Below are positions 27,782 to 36,569 of a stretch of DNA of 64,000 bases, piece after piece. Each line of letters starts with the position of its first letter. Within the stretch, counting starts at the first letter, position 1. Made by a program: the position numbers and the translations under genes. A model generated the notes under the pieces. That model was given only the letters and a program-made list of their open reading frames with translations. It did not search any database and was not told the DNA's origin. The stretch is from Mesorhizobium sp. M1E.F.Ca.ET.045.02.1.1 (GTDB lineage: Bacteria > Pseudomonadota > Alphaproteobacteria > Rhizobiales > Rhizobiaceae): positions 5,718,501 to 5,782,500 of the forward strand of contig NZ_CP034447.1 of assembly GCF_003952485.1 (NCBI RefSeq), in the 5' to 3' direction.

Positions 27782-28693
27782 TTACTTCAAGAACCCGTTC
27801 TTCTTCAAAAAGTCTTCCGCCACCCCCTTCGCGGGTTCACCACCCAGCTGGACACGGCCGTTGAGCTGCTGCAGCGTGGCAAGGTCGAGCTTGGCGAAGA
27901 CCGGCTTCAGCAGCGTCTCGATCTCCGGATGCTCCTTGAGCACCTGCTCACGGATGATCGGCGCGGGCTGGTAGACGGGCTGCACGGCCTTGTCATCCTC
28001 GAGCACGACAAGGCCGGAGGGCTGGATGCCGCCATCGGTGCCGTAGACCATGGCGGCGTTTGCGCCGTTGGTCTGATTGGCGGCGGCGGCGATGGTCGCC
28101 GCCGTGTCGCCGCCGGAAAGCGTGATCAACTGGTCCGGCTTAAGCTTGAAGCCGTAAGTGGTCTGGAAGGCCGGCAGGGCCGCAGCCGAATTGACGAACT
28201 CGGCCGAGGCGGCCAGCACCACCTTGCCGCCGCCGGAGACGTATTTGCCGAAGTCCGACAGCGTAGCCAGCTTGTTCTCGTCGACCACTTCCTTGCGCAG
28301 CGCGATCGCCCAGGTGTTGTTGGCGGGCGACGGCGACAGCCAGACGATCTTGTTGGCGTCATAGTCGAGCTTCTTGGCGGTTTCGTAGGCCTTGGCGGCG
28401 TCCTTCCACACCGGGTCGTCCGCCTTCTGGAAGAAGAAGGCGGCATTGCCGGTATACTCGGGATAGATGTCGATCTCGCCGGCGGTGATCGCTTTGCGCA
28501 CAACCGGCGTCGCGCCTAGTTGAATGCGGTCCGTGGTCTTGATGTTGTTGGCGTTCAGAACCAGCTCGATGATGTTGCCGAGCACGCCGCCTTCGGTGTC
28601 GATCTTCGAGGAGACCACCACCTGAGCGTGCGCCGAGGCTGTGGCGATGCCGAATGCGATCGCCGCTGCGGCGAGCTTTCCGATTGAAAACAT
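27782..28693 (-). CDS. osmF: Quaternary-amine ABC transporter substrate-binding protein, OsmF/YehZ-like
   Basis: A 303-aa periplasmic protein with a signal peptide (cleavage near ASAHAQVVVSSK, about residue 23) and an OpuAC domain: SSKIDTEGGVLGNIIELVLN, ATPVVRKAITAGEIDIYPEY near residue 60, and NTWAIALRKE near 125. ATG 28693 has AAGGGA upstream. Gene order osmF-yehY-yehX-yehW matches the enterobacterial system. Ligand specificity cannot be read here; enterobacterial OsmF binds betaine weakly. Confidence 0.9.
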   Translation of the reverse strand: MFSIGKLAAAAIAFGIATASAHAQVVVSSKIDTEGGVLGNIIELVLNANNIKTTDRIQLGATPVVRKAITAGEIDIYPEYTGNAAFFFQKADDPVWKDAAKAYETAKKLDYDANKIVWLSPSPANNTWAIALRKEVVDENKLATLSDFGKYVSGGGKVVLAASAEFVNSAAALPAFQTTYGFKLKPDQLITLSGGDTAATIAAAANQTNGANAAMVYGTDGGIQPSGLVVLEDDKAVQPVYQPAPIIREQVLKEHPEIETLLKPVFAKLDLATLQQLNGRVQLGGEPAKGVAEDFLKKNGFLK

Positions 28694-29118
28694 TGTGAAA
28701 ATCCCTTGCTGTGAGCCGATAGACTGGTGGCCGCATATGAGCATGGCTTTAACGCGCCGTCGGGGTACACGGTTTCATAACTAAGGAGATGCACGCAATA
28801 ATTTTGTTCCCGGCGCGAACGGGTGCGCCACGCCGGGTCCCGACAGCGTCGTGTCAGCTTCGACGTCGCGGCCTTTCAGAGGCGCATAGGACGCTGGGCG
28901 CCTCGATTTGGTGCATGATCCCTTCCGGCGGAAGCCCGGCACAGACGTGCCGCGCCTTGATTATTGCTTTTGTGCGTTTCGTATTCTGGAGCGGTTCAGC
29001 GTTTGGTAGAATCGCTGAACCGCTCTAACCATTTGTTTTTACGCAATTCCGGACGGAAAACCGTTACACACTTTTCCTGGAATTGCTCTAGCCGCTGCGC
29101 GCTTTTGGGCGACACACC
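28694..29118. other. Intergenic region with a repeat
   Basis: 425 bp between osmF and the GYD-domain gene. It contains the osmF promoter region and the double-hairpin repeat at 28989-29090. No gene seen. Confidence 0.55.
28989..29090. repeat. Double-hairpin dispersed repeat, copy 2
   Basis: Hairpin 1 (28989-29025) has perfect 13-bp arms GAGCGGTTCAGCG / CGCTGAACCGCTC. After a 17-nt spacer, hairpin 2 (29043-29086) pairs GCAATTCC with GGAATTGC around a GGAAAACCGTTACACACTTTTCC-type core. Same architecture as the copies at 16447, 40729 and 59468. Confidence 0.85.
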
Positions 29119-29445
29119 TTATGTTGCCGGCGGTCGATAACGGATCGACTTCGCCTTGCCGAGAGCTTCAATCGTCTCCTCGACGCTGAGGAGAACGGTG
29201 GTCTCGAACGAACTCAGCGCGCCGCCGGCACCGATGGCGAGAGCGACGGCGGCCATCGACACATTGTCCGGCGCCTCCCAGAGATTCCAGCCATCGTGTT
29301 CGCCGAAAGCGTACCAGAACCCGTGCAGCTTTCCGCCCGCAGACTCAATGTACGAACGAGCCGCGTTGCGCCGGTCCTCGGGATTTTCGATCATCCGCGC
29401 CCACGTCTCGGGTGTATAGCTGAAGCGCGTGAGATACATTGCCAT
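29119..29445 (-). CDS. GYD-domain protein
   Basis: A 108-aa small cytosolic protein of the GYD family (ferredoxin-like fold, compact alpha/beta). Segments MYLTRFSYTPETWARMIENP, GGKLHGFWYAFGEHDGWNLW and DNVSMAAVALAIGAGGALSS follow the family pattern. ATG 29445 is favoured by GGAGGAG upstream. Function of the family is not established. It is downstream of, but apparently not in, the nusB-MFS operon on the same strand. Confidence 0.82.
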   Translation of the reverse strand: MAMYLTRFSYTPETWARMIENPEDRRNAARSYIESAGGKLHGFWYAFGEHDGWNLWEAPDNVSMAAVALAIGAGGALSSFETTVLLSVEETIEALGKAKSIRYRPPAT

Positions 29446-29592
29446 GGTTCGCTCCTCCGTCAGAGTCACTCCCCTCAGGCAAATTTACCGCTCAAACCGG
29501 AAAGGCGCGAATCATTTCCGTATCCTGGAACCGGCAGGTGTGCGGAGGATGGGTTCCACAGCATCGGCCGCGGCCGATCCCGACTTCCAGCG

Positions 29593-30819
29593 TCATATGC
29601 CGGGTCGGCGCAATCCCGTGATCCTCAAGGCGCCGAGCGCCAGGAAGCAGAGCGCAACAACCGGGAACACGACCCAGTTCAGCATGGTCCAGCCCCAGGC
29701 ATTGTAGACCGCGCCCGACATCAGCGAAGCGAAGGCGACGGAGCCGAACAGGACGAAGTCGTGAAAACCCTGCACCTTGCCTTTTTCGGATGGGTGGTAG
29801 CTCGCTGCGACCATGGCGGTCGCGCCGATGAAGCCGAAATTCCAGCCGAGGCCGAGCAGGATCAGCGCCGTCCAGAAATGCCAGAGCTCCAGGCCGGAAA
29901 GCGCCACCGCTGCGCAGCCGATGAGCAGAACCAGGCCGATGGCGACGATGCGTTCGGCGCCGAAGCGGTGGATCAGCGAACCGGTGAAGAAGCTCGGCCC
30001 GAACATCGCCATGACGTGCCAGGAAATGCCGAGCGTGGCATCGTCGGTCGAGAGCCCGCAGCCGACCATGGCGAGCGGCGCGCCGGTCATGACGAAGCTC
30101 ATCAGCGCATAGGCGCAGACGGCGCAGAATAGTGCCGCGACGAAGCGCGGCTGGGTGGCGATCTCGACCAGCGGGCGGGCGTCGCTTGCGGCGGTTTCCG
30201 CGGAGCCGCTTTTACCTGTGGAAATGTGCAGGAAGGAAAGGACGACGGCGCCGACCGCTGCAAGGATCAGGATCGAGGCGAAGGATCCGGCAAACATCAC
30301 CGGCGCCAGAAGCTCACGGGTGTAGATGACGATCTGCGGCCCGAGGATGGCGGTGACGATGCCGCCGGCCAGAACGAAGGAAATGGCGCGCGCCTTGAAT
30401 TGCGGCGGCGCGTTATCGGCGGCGGCGAAGCGGAATTGCTGGACGAAGGCGCCGCCGACACCGATCACGCCGAGGCCGAAGGCGAACAGCCAGAAGCTCG
30501 CCTGAAAGAGCGCCAGCGTCGCGATCAGGCCGCCGAGCGCGGTGATGAGGGTGCCGGTCATGAAGCCGCCGCGATGGCCTAGCCGGCGGATGATCGCGGC
30601 TGCCGGCAGCGCGCCGAGCGCCACCCCGAGGTTGAAGCCGGTGACCGGCGCCGTCGCCAGCGATTTGTCGGGGCCGAGCAGATATTGGCCGGCAAGCGCC
30701 CCGAGCGAAATGGCAATGGGTGCCGCGGAGCCGACGATCGCCTGCGCCGCGGCGAGCAGCAGCGCCGTGCGGCGCGCTTCGCGGCCGGCTCCGGCGACCA
30801 CGGCCGTGGCGGCCGTCAT
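29593..30819 (-). CDS. MFS transporter
   Basis: A 408-aa 12-helix major facilitator. The loop between helices 2 and 3 carries [13 protein letters not shown], an MFS motif-A variant, and a second half begins near residue 220. It starts with a 4-nt overlap (ATGA) with the nusB stop, so it is the last gene of the rib-nusB transcript. Position after riboflavin genes might hint at flavin transport, but general MFS features do not support a substrate. Confidence 0.85.
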   Translation of the reverse strand: MTAATAVVAGAGREARRTALLLAAAQAIVGSAAPIAISLGALAGQYLLGPDKSLATAPVTGFNLGVALGALPAAAIIRRLGHRGGFMTGTLITALGGLIATLALFQASFWLFAFGLGVIGVGGAFVQQFRFAAADNAPPQFKARAISFVLAGGIVTAILGPQIVIYTRELLAPVMFAGSFASILILAAVGAVVLSFLHISTGKSGSAETAASDARPLVEIATQPRFVAALFCAVCAYALMSFVMTGAPLAMVGCGLSTDDATLGISWHVMAMFGPSFFTGSLIHRFGAERIVAIGLVLLIGCAAVALSGLELWHFWTALILLGLGWNFGFIGATAMVAASYHPSEKGKVQGFHDFVLFGSVAFASLMSGAVYNAWGWTMLNWVVFPVVALCFLALGALRITGLRRPGI

Positions 30820-31310
30820 GATGCGTCCTTGCCGCGTCCCTCGCCTCGCACCCGGCGCGAAACGCGATCGAGCACGGCATTGACCAGCTTCGGCTCATCC
30901 TCCTCGTAGAAGGCCTTGGCGATATCGACATATTCCGAGACGATGACGGCCACCGGCACGTCGTCCCGCTTCATCAGCTCATAGACGCCGGCGCGCAGGA
31001 TGGCGCGCAGCGTCGAATCCAGCCGCGACAGCGGCCAGTCGTCGGTGAGCGCCTGGCGGATGACGGGATCGATGGTCTTCTGGTTGTCGACGACGCCGGT
31101 CAGGATGGCGCGGAACCATTGCGCGTCGGCCTCGCGATAGAGCGCGCCGTCGACTTCCTTGCCCAGCCGGAAGGCCTCGTATTCGGCGGTGATCTCGAAG
31201 ACACCGCTGCCTGCCACATCCATCTGATAGAGCGCCTGGACAGCGGCAAGACGAGCGGCACCGCGCTTGTTGGCGTGGCGCACCGCACCGGTCTGGGCAG
31301 GCTCGGTCAC
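30816..31310 (-). CDS. nusB: Transcription antitermination factor NusB
   Basis: A 164-aa all-helical RNA-binding protein acting with NusE in rRNA antitermination. Signature segments are [20 protein letters not shown] (about residues 13-32), [17 protein letters not shown] (about 95) and [20 protein letters not shown] (about 120). It overlaps ribH upstream and the MFS gene downstream by 4 nt each. Confidence 0.97.
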   Translation of the reverse strand: MTEPAQTGAVRHANKRGAARLAAVQALYQMDVAGSGVFEITAEYEAFRLGKEVDGALYREADAQWFRAILTGVVDNQKTIDPVIRQALTDDWPLSRLDSTLRAILRAGVYELMKRDDVPVAVIVSEYVDIAKAFYEEDEPKLVNAVLDRVSRRVRGEGRGKDAS

Positions 31311-31801
31311 GATTGGGCTCCGAATTTCTCTTTCAGCGCGATCATGGTCAGCGCCGCGCGCGCGGCGAAACCGCCCTTGTCGCCTTCAGTGCGGCGGGCA
31401 CGCGTCCACGCCTGCGCGTCGTTCTCGGTGGTCAGGATGCCGTTGCCGATCGCGACCGCTTCCTGCACCGAAAGGTCCATCAGCGCACGGCTCGATTCGT
31501 TAGCGACGATGTCGAAATGATAGGTGTCGCCACGGACGATGGTGCCGAGCGCGACGAAGCCGTCATAGTGCGTGCCGCCTTCGGCGGCGCCATCCAGCGC
31601 GAAGGTAATGACGGCCGGTATTTCCAGCGAGCCGGGAACGGTGACGACGTCATAGGTAGCGCCGGCTTCGTCCAGCGCGCCGGTCGCGCCGTCGAGCAGC
31701 GCGTCGGCGAGGTCGTCGTGGAAGCGCGCCTCGACGATGAGCAGATGCGCCTTCGCCTTCGGACGAATGAACGCTTTGCCGTGTTGGGATATGCCAGCCA
31801 T
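31307..31801 (-). CDS. ribH: 6,7-dimethyl-8-ribityllumazine synthase
   Basis: Condenses 5-amino-6-ribitylaminouracil with 3,4-dihydroxybutanone phosphate, the penultimate riboflavin step. The 164-aa protein has [15 protein letters not shown] (about residues 55-69), [20 protein letters not shown] (about 87-106, with the catalytic His) and [10 protein letters not shown]. It lies between ribE and nusB. A decayed antitoxin relic separates it from ribE. Confidence 0.97.
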   Translation of the reverse strand: MAGISQHGKAFIRPKAKAHLLIVEARFHDDLADALLDGATGALDEAGATYDVVTVPGSLEIPAVITFALDGAAEGGTHYDGFVALGTIVRGDTYHFDIVANESSRALMDLSVQEAVAIGNGILTTENDAQAWTRARRTEGDKGGFAARAALTMIALKEKFGAQS

Positions 31802-31878
31802 AAAAGTCTCCGGGGGATTGCCGGTGACTTAGGCCGAAGCCGGATTGATCGCAAGCACAAGATTGCTGCAATTGGCCG

Positions 31879-32057
31879 TCAGACGCCAGTAGCCTCGCGA
31901 TAGCGACGCACCGTATCGCGCAGACGGTCATTCACCGGCCGCGGATTGACCAAGGCCTCAACGAACACCCTGCAATCGTTGACCGACAGATCGAGACCCG
32001 CTGGTCCTCAATGCTGAGCTTTTCCTCCTGCATGGACCCGGTTGCATTCTTGGTCAT
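31879..32057 (-). pseudogene. DUF1778 (TacA-like) antitoxin relic
   Basis: Reading from the end of ribE on the minus strand, one frame encodes QEEKLSIEDQR and, after a one-nucleotide frame change near 32000, a second gives DLSVNDCRVFVEALVNPRP then VNDRLRDTVRRYREATGV before a stop at 31879. This matches the C-terminal neutralisation region of DUF1778 antitoxins (...LS..D...F.EAL.NPP..N.RLR...RRY). The DNA-binding N-terminus and the GNAT toxin are absent. The opening ATG overlaps the ribE stop. Confidence 0.6.
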
Positions 32058-32674
32058 CACAACCCTTCTTTCGCGGCCTCCACAAGACGCGCGGCATAGC
32101 GGGCCATGGTGTCGATCTCGATGTTGACGCGGTCGCCGGCCTGGCGCTCGCCCCAGGTGGTGACGCTCAGCGAGTGGTGGATCAGAAGAACGTCGAAGCG
32201 AGTGCCTTCAACCTTGTTGACGGTGAGCGAGGTGCCGTCGAGCGCGACGGAGCCTTTCGGCGCGATGAATTTCGCGAGATGCCGCGGCGCCTCCAGCGTG
32301 AAGCGCACGGCGTCGCCCTCCTCCTTGCGCTCGACGATTTCTGCCGTGCCGTCGACATGGCCGGAGACGATGTGGCCGCCGAGCTCGTCGCCGATCTTCA
32401 GCGCCCGTTCAAGATTGATCCTGGCGCCGGATTTCCAGCTCGACGCGGTAGTCAGCCTGAGCGCTTCTTCCCAGGCCTCGACCTCGAACCAGCGCGCGTT
32501 CGAGCCATGCTCGGGAAGCGCCGTCACGGTCAGGCAGACGCCGCCGCAGGAGATCGAGGCGCCGATCGCAATGGTCTCGGGGTCGTAGGAGGTATCGATG
32601 CGCAGGCCGACGCCTTCGCTGAGCGGCTTCACCGCGGCCACGGTCCCGACGTCGGTGACAATTCCAGTAAACAT
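32057..32674 (-). CDS. ribE: Riboflavin synthase alpha subunit
   Basis: Dismutates two ribityllumazines to riboflavin. The 205-aa protein begins MFTGIVTDVGTV and has two lumazine-binding repeats, SISCGGVCLTVT (about residues 37-48) and GSVALDGTSLTVN (about 133-145), the family signature. ATG 32674 is chosen over an in-frame TTG at 32677. It lies between ribD, 61 bp upstream, and ribH. Confidence 0.96.
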   Translation of the reverse strand: MFTGIVTDVGTVAAVKPLSEGVGLRIDTSYDPETIAIGASISCGGVCLTVTALPEHGSNARWFEVEAWEEALRLTTASSWKSGARINLERALKIGDELGGHIVSGHVDGTAEIVERKEEGDAVRFTLEAPRHLAKFIAPKGSVALDGTSLTVNKVEGTRFDVLLIHHSLSVTTWGERQAGDRVNIEIDTMARYAARLVEAAKEGL

Positions 32675-32694
32675 CAATCTCGGTCTTTCCGTCT

Positions 32695-32743
32695 GACCAT
32701 GATCTTACCCAAAAACCGGTTCCCAGCTTTTGGGATCATGGTC
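32695..32743. repeat. Single hairpin repeat (related to double-hairpin family)
   Basis: Arms GACCATGATC and GATCATGGTC enclose a TTACCCAAAAACCGG...CTTTTGG core, matching hairpin 2 of the copy at 16498-16546. It overlaps the last codons of ribD and supplies its stop codon at 32736-32738. Confidence 0.82.
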
Positions 32744-33863
32744 GTACCCATTCGGCGTAGCTGTCCTCGCCGAAGCGCATCTCGCGCAATTTGCGGAAAC
32801 CCGGCGGGATATGGTCGGCGTCGATAGGCGATGCAATGCCGTCCTCGCCGATTGCTTCCGGCCCCTGGAACAGGACGATACGGTCGACCAGGTCTTCCTC
32901 CAGAAAGGCCTTGGCCACCTTGGCGCCGCCCTCCACCAGCACGCTTGCCATGCCGAGCGCGGCCAAATCCTCCAGCAGTTCCGGCAGGGCCACTTCACTT
33001 TCGTACGTTTCCGTACCGATAAAATGCACGCCAGCGCGTTCGAGCGCGGCCCGCCGGTGCGGGTCCGCCTCGGGGCACGCCGCGACATAGAGCGGAACAC
33101 GGTCAACGCCGGACACCAGCTTGCATGTCTCCGGCAACCGGATCTGGCGATCGAGGATGATGCGCGCCGGCGAGCGGTTCTCCAGCCCCGGCAAGCGCAC
33201 GGTCAGAGCCGGATCGTCCTCGAGCGCGGTACCGATGCCGACCAGGATGGCATCGGCCTCGGCGCGCATCAGATAGACCTCGCGCCGCGCGATCTCGCCG
33301 GTGATGGCAACCTGGCCGGCGCCTCTCCTGCCGATCTTGCCATCGCTGGAAAGCGCAAGCTTCAGGATCACTTCCGGGCGTTTCTTCAGAGATCGAATCA
33401 AATAGCCGGCCATCTGCTCGGCGGCCTCGGTGGCCAGCACCTTCTCCGCCACCTCGATGCCGGCGGCGCGCAGGATGGCATAGCCCTTGCCGGAGACGCG
33501 CGGATCGGGATCGCTGGCAGCACCCACGACGCGCGCGATGCCGGCATTGACCAGCGCGTTGGCGCAAGGCGGCGTGCGGCCATGGTGGGCGCAAGGCTCC
33601 AGGGTGACATAGGCAGTGGCGCCGTGCGCAAGCTCACCGGCCTCGGCCAGGGCCTCGGTCTCGGCATGCGGCCGGCCGCCGATAGCGGTGACGCCGGTGC
33701 CGACGACCATCGGACCGGCGCCGTCGTCGCGCACGACAATCGTGCCGACGGAAGGGTTGGTGGAGGTGCGGCCGGCATTGCGGCGCGACAGCCTCAGCGC
33801 CGCGGCCATGTAACGACGATCCAGAGCCGCCTGATCGGCCTCGCTCAGTCGCGGTCCTGCCAT
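32736..33863 (-). CDS. ribD: Bifunctional diaminohydroxyphosphoribosylaminopyrimidine deaminase/reductase
   Basis: Two consecutive riboflavin steps. Of 375 residues, about 15-145 form the Zn deaminase (HAETEAL, then PCAHHGRTPPCANAL) and about 165-370 the reductase (ILKLALSSDGKIG, then VLVEGGAKVAKAFL). ATG 33863 lies 2 nt from the nrdR stop. The last residues and the stop fall in a dispersed repeat, so the C-terminus YAEWVRP has been shaped by that element. Confidence 0.96.
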   Translation of the reverse strand: MAGPRLSEADQAALDRRYMAAALRLSRRNAGRTSTNPSVGTIVVRDDGAGPMVVGTGVTAIGGRPHAETEALAEAGELAHGATAYVTLEPCAHHGRTPPCANALVNAGIARVVGAASDPDPRVSGKGYAILRAAGIEVAEKVLATEAAEQMAGYLIRSLKKRPEVILKLALSSDGKIGRRGAGQVAITGEIARREVYLMRAEADAILVGIGTALEDDPALTVRLPGLENRSPARIILDRQIRLPETCKLVSGVDRVPLYVAACPEADPHRRAALERAGVHFIGTETYESEVALPELLEDLAALGMASVLVEGGAKVAKAFLEEDLVDRIVLFQGPEAIGEDGIASPIDADHIPPGFRKLREMRFGEDSYAEWVRP

Positions 33864-33865
33864 GA

Positions 33866-34345
33866 TCAGCCGGCGTCCTCTTCGGTTTTTTCCTCGTCGC
33901 CCTTCAGCTCGCCCAGCAATTCGTGGAAATCCTTGGCTTCGCGGAAGTTGCGGTAGACAGAGGCAAAGCGGACATAGGCGACGTCGTCGAGCGATTTCAG
34001 CGCCTCCATGACCAGGCGGCCGACCTCGCCGGAGGCCACTTCCGTCTCGCCGGAACTTTCGAGCTGACGCACGATGCCGGTCACAGCGCGGTCGATGCGC
34101 TCGGGATCGACGTTGCGCTTGCGCACCGCGATCTCGACGGAGCGCAGGAGCTTGTCGCGATCGAACGGCACCTTGCGGCCGGACTTCTTGATGACGACGA
34201 GGTCGCGCAGTTGCACGCGCTCGAAGGTGGTGAAGCGGCCGCCGCAATCCGGACAGACGCGGCGCCTGCGGATCGCAGCGCCATCCTCGGCGGGGCGCGA
34301 ATCCTTCACCTGCGTATCTTCGGACTGGCAATAAGGGCAGCGCAT
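33866..34345 (-). CDS. nrdR: Transcriptional repressor NrdR
   Basis: A nucleotide-sensing repressor of ribonucleotide reductase genes. The 159-aa protein has a zinc ribbon ([17 protein letters not shown], then CPDCGGRF, about residues 31-38) and an ATP-cone domain ([20 protein letters not shown], about 55-74). A Glu-rich tail follows. It is located between glyA and ribD, the common alphaproteobacterial order. Confidence 0.97.
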   Translation of the reverse strand: MRCPYCQSEDTQVKDSRPAEDGAAIRRRRVCPDCGGRFTTFERVQLRDLVVIKKSGRKVPFDRDKLLRSVEIAVRKRNVDPERIDRAVTGIVRQLESSGETEVASGEVGRLVMEALKSLDDVAYVRFASVYRNFREAKDFHELLGELKGDEEKTEEDAG

Positions 34346-34458
34346 GGAAAGCCTTGGGTTCGCGATTCTATGGGCGAAAGGCTTAGAGCCTTTTATGCCT
34401 CAGAGATAGCGAGGCGCGAGCAAGATTGCCAGCGCCCTGCCCTGAACGCTCCGTCGCC

Positions 34459-35049
34459 TCAGGGCGCGACATCCTTCGTGGCGAAGCCGCAGGACGTGCC
34501 GAGGTTGCGATAGGCCTTGGTGAAGCCGTCCATCGGGATGCTGGCGACCGTCTGCTTGCCGAAAACGACATCGAGCGAGGTGACTTTGCGCATGGCTCGC
34601 AGCAGCGCGAGACTGGTCTTGGCCTGGTTGTCGACCATCCAGCTCGGACGGCCGTTGACGGCATCGGTGGAAGAGACCGCCGCGGAAACCTTGATGCCGG
34701 GGTCGCCAAATGTCGCTGCGATGCTCTTGCCGGTCGGCAGGTCCTTGTTGTCGACGGTGATCATGATGGCGGGATAGGCATCGGGCGGCAGCGCGTCGCC
34801 GTTCGAGATCGAAAGCGTCAGCGTGCCCGCGCTGCCATTGCCGTCGACGAAAGCGGTCGAAGCCGCGCAGGTCTTGCGCGCGTCCTGCCCGGTATCGAGC
34901 GTATCGATGATCGTGGTCCACCCGCCGAAAGTGTTGGTGGCCGGCAAATTCGGATCCGGCTGCGTTTGCTCCTGTGCAAGCGCGCCCGATACGGCAAAGC
35001 CGGCCAGCGAACCAAGCAGGACCAGGGCAGCGGGACGAAAAGTGCGCAT
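34459..35049 (-). CDS. Hypothetical exported protein
   Basis: A 196-aa protein with a signal peptide (about residues 1-26, ending VSGALAQE). The mature part is rich in Thr/Asp/Ser and shows strands like GGWTTIIDTLDTGQDARKTC and FGKQTVASIPMDGFTKAYRN with two Cys, probably a disulfide. This resembles the invasion-associated-locus-B type of small periplasmic protein in layout but I cannot confirm family membership. Two adjacent ATGs (35052, 35049) follow GGAGG; 35049 has the better spacing. It is embedded between glyA and nrdR. Confidence 0.6.
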   Translation of the reverse strand: MRTFRPAALVLLGSLAGFAVSGALAQEQTQPDPNLPATNTFGGWTTIIDTLDTGQDARKTCAASTAFVDGNGSAGTLTLSISNGDALPPDAYPAIMITVDNKDLPTGKSIAATFGDPGIKVSAAVSSTDAVNGRPSWMVDNQAKTSLALLRAMRKVTSLDVVFGKQTVASIPMDGFTKAYRNLGTSCGFATKDVAP

Positions 35050-35128
35050 CATCAAGCCTCCAGTTCGGAGCGCCGTCCAGTCAGGACGACGCAATGCCGG
35101 CGGATAAAAGATGATGCGCAGCGCCCGG

Positions 35129-36442
35129 TCAACCGAGATAAGGATAGAGCGGGAAACGATCCGTCAGCGCCGTGACCTTGGCCTTTACGGCGGCCTCGAC
35201 GGCGGCATTGCCCTCGTCGGAATTCGCCACCTTCAGCCCATCCAGCACCTCGGCGATCAGCTTGCCGATCTCGCGGAATTCGGCCTGGCCGAAGCCGCGC
35301 GTGGTGCCGGCAGGCGTGCCGAGACGGACACCGGAGGTGACGAAGGGCTTTTCCGGGTCGAAAGGGATGCCGTTCTTGTTGCAGGTGATGTTGGCCCGGC
35401 CAAGGGCCGCCTCGGCACGCTTGCCGGTGGCGTTCTTCGGTCTGAGGTCGACCAGCATCAGATGATTGTCGGTGCCGCCCGAGACGATATCGAGGCCGGT
35501 TTCCTGCAGGCTCGAAGCCAGCGCCTTGGCGTTGGCGACGATGCTTTCGGCATAGGCCTTGAAGCTCGGCTTCAGCGCCTCGCCGAGCGCCACCGCCTTG
35601 GCGGCGATGACATGCATCAGCGGACCGCCCTGCAGACCGGGGAACACCGCCGAATTCATCTTCTTGGCGATCTCCTCGTCGTTGCACAGGATCATGCCGC
35701 CGCGCGGGCCACGCAGCGACTTGTGCGTGGTCGTGGTCACGACATGGGCATGGGGCAGCGGCGACGGGTGCATGCCGCCAGCGACGAGGCCGGCGATGTG
35801 GGCCATGTCGACCATCAGGTAGGCACCGATCGAATCGGCGATCTCGCGGAAACGCTTCCAGTCCCAGGTGCGCGAATAGGCAGTGCCGCCGGCCAGGATA
35901 AGCTTCGGCTTGGTCTCATGCGCGGTCTTTTCGATCGCGTCCATGTCGAGCAGATGGTCGTCCTTGCGCACGCCGTAGGAGACGACCTTGAACCACTTGC
36001 CGCTCATGTTGACCGGCGAGCCGTGGGTGAGATGGCCGCCGGAATTCAAGTCGAGGCCCATGAAGGTGTCGCCGGGCTGCAGCAGCGCCAGGAACACGGC
36101 CTGGTTCATCTGGCTGCCGGAATTCGGCTGGACGTTGGCGAAGTTGCAGCCGAACAGCTTTTTCGCGCGCTCGATGGCCAGTTCCTCGGCCACGTCGACG
36201 AACTGGCAACCGCCATAGTAGCGCTTACCCGGATAGCCCTCGGCATATTTGTTGGTCATGATCGACCCTTGAGCCTCGAGCACGGCGCGGGACACGATGT
36301 TCTCCGAGGCGATCAGCTCGATCTCATGGCGCTGGCGGCCAAGCTCGTTGCGGATAGCGCCGAAAATTTCCGGATCGGCATCGGCAAGCGTGGTCTCAAA
36401 GAAGGATTCGAATTTGCTGGAGGCTGCCGCGGCATTTGACAT
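35129..36442 (-). CDS. glyA: Serine hydroxymethyltransferase
   Basis: PLP enzyme converting serine and tetrahydrofolate to glycine and methylene-THF. The 437-aa protein has the PLP lysine in [14 protein letters not shown] (about residue 240), the N-terminal [19 protein letters not shown] and [19 protein letters not shown] 36442 is used; the longer frame upstream is low-complexity. It heads the glyA-nrdR-rib-nusB region. Confidence 0.97.
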   Translation of the reverse strand: MSNAAAASSKFESFFETTLADADPEIFGAIRNELGRQRHEIELIASENIVSRAVLEAQGSIMTNKYAEGYPGKRYYGGCQFVDVAEELAIERAKKLFGCNFANVQPNSGSQMNQAVFLALLQPGDTFMGLDLNSGGHLTHGSPVNMSGKWFKVVSYGVRKDDHLLDMDAIEKTAHETKPKLILAGGTAYSRTWDWKRFREIADSIGAYLMVDMAHIAGLVAGGMHPSPLPHAHVVTTTTHKSLRGPRGGMILCNDEEIAKKMNSAVFPGLQGGPLMHVIAAKAVALGEALKPSFKAYAESIVANAKALASSLQETGLDIVSGGTDNHLMLVDLRPKNATGKRAEAALGRANITCNKNGIPFDPEKPFVTSGVRLGTPAGTTRGFGQAEFREIGKLIAEVLDGLKVANSDEGNAAVEAAVKAKVTALTDRFPLYPYLG

Positions 36443-36569
36443 GGCTTGCTTTCCCTTGGGGCCGGAGGTCTTGCGAGGTCGCCGCGCATTAACACAGTTG
36501 TTCGGAGCCCGCCACGTTTGCGGCGCGAAATTTGCTGGCCGGATTGCGCCAAGCAAATCGACCGAACCG

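Noticed and set aside
31802..32743. FMN riboswitch near the riboflavin genes
   Set aside because: No RFN-like conserved stems were recognisable; the ribE-ribH gap is an antitoxin relic and the ribD-ribE gap holds a dispersed repeat.
32736..34331. A continuous frame joining nrdR and ribD sequence
   Set aside because: The N-terminal part is nrdR read out of frame; ribD starts at 33863 just after the nrdR stop.
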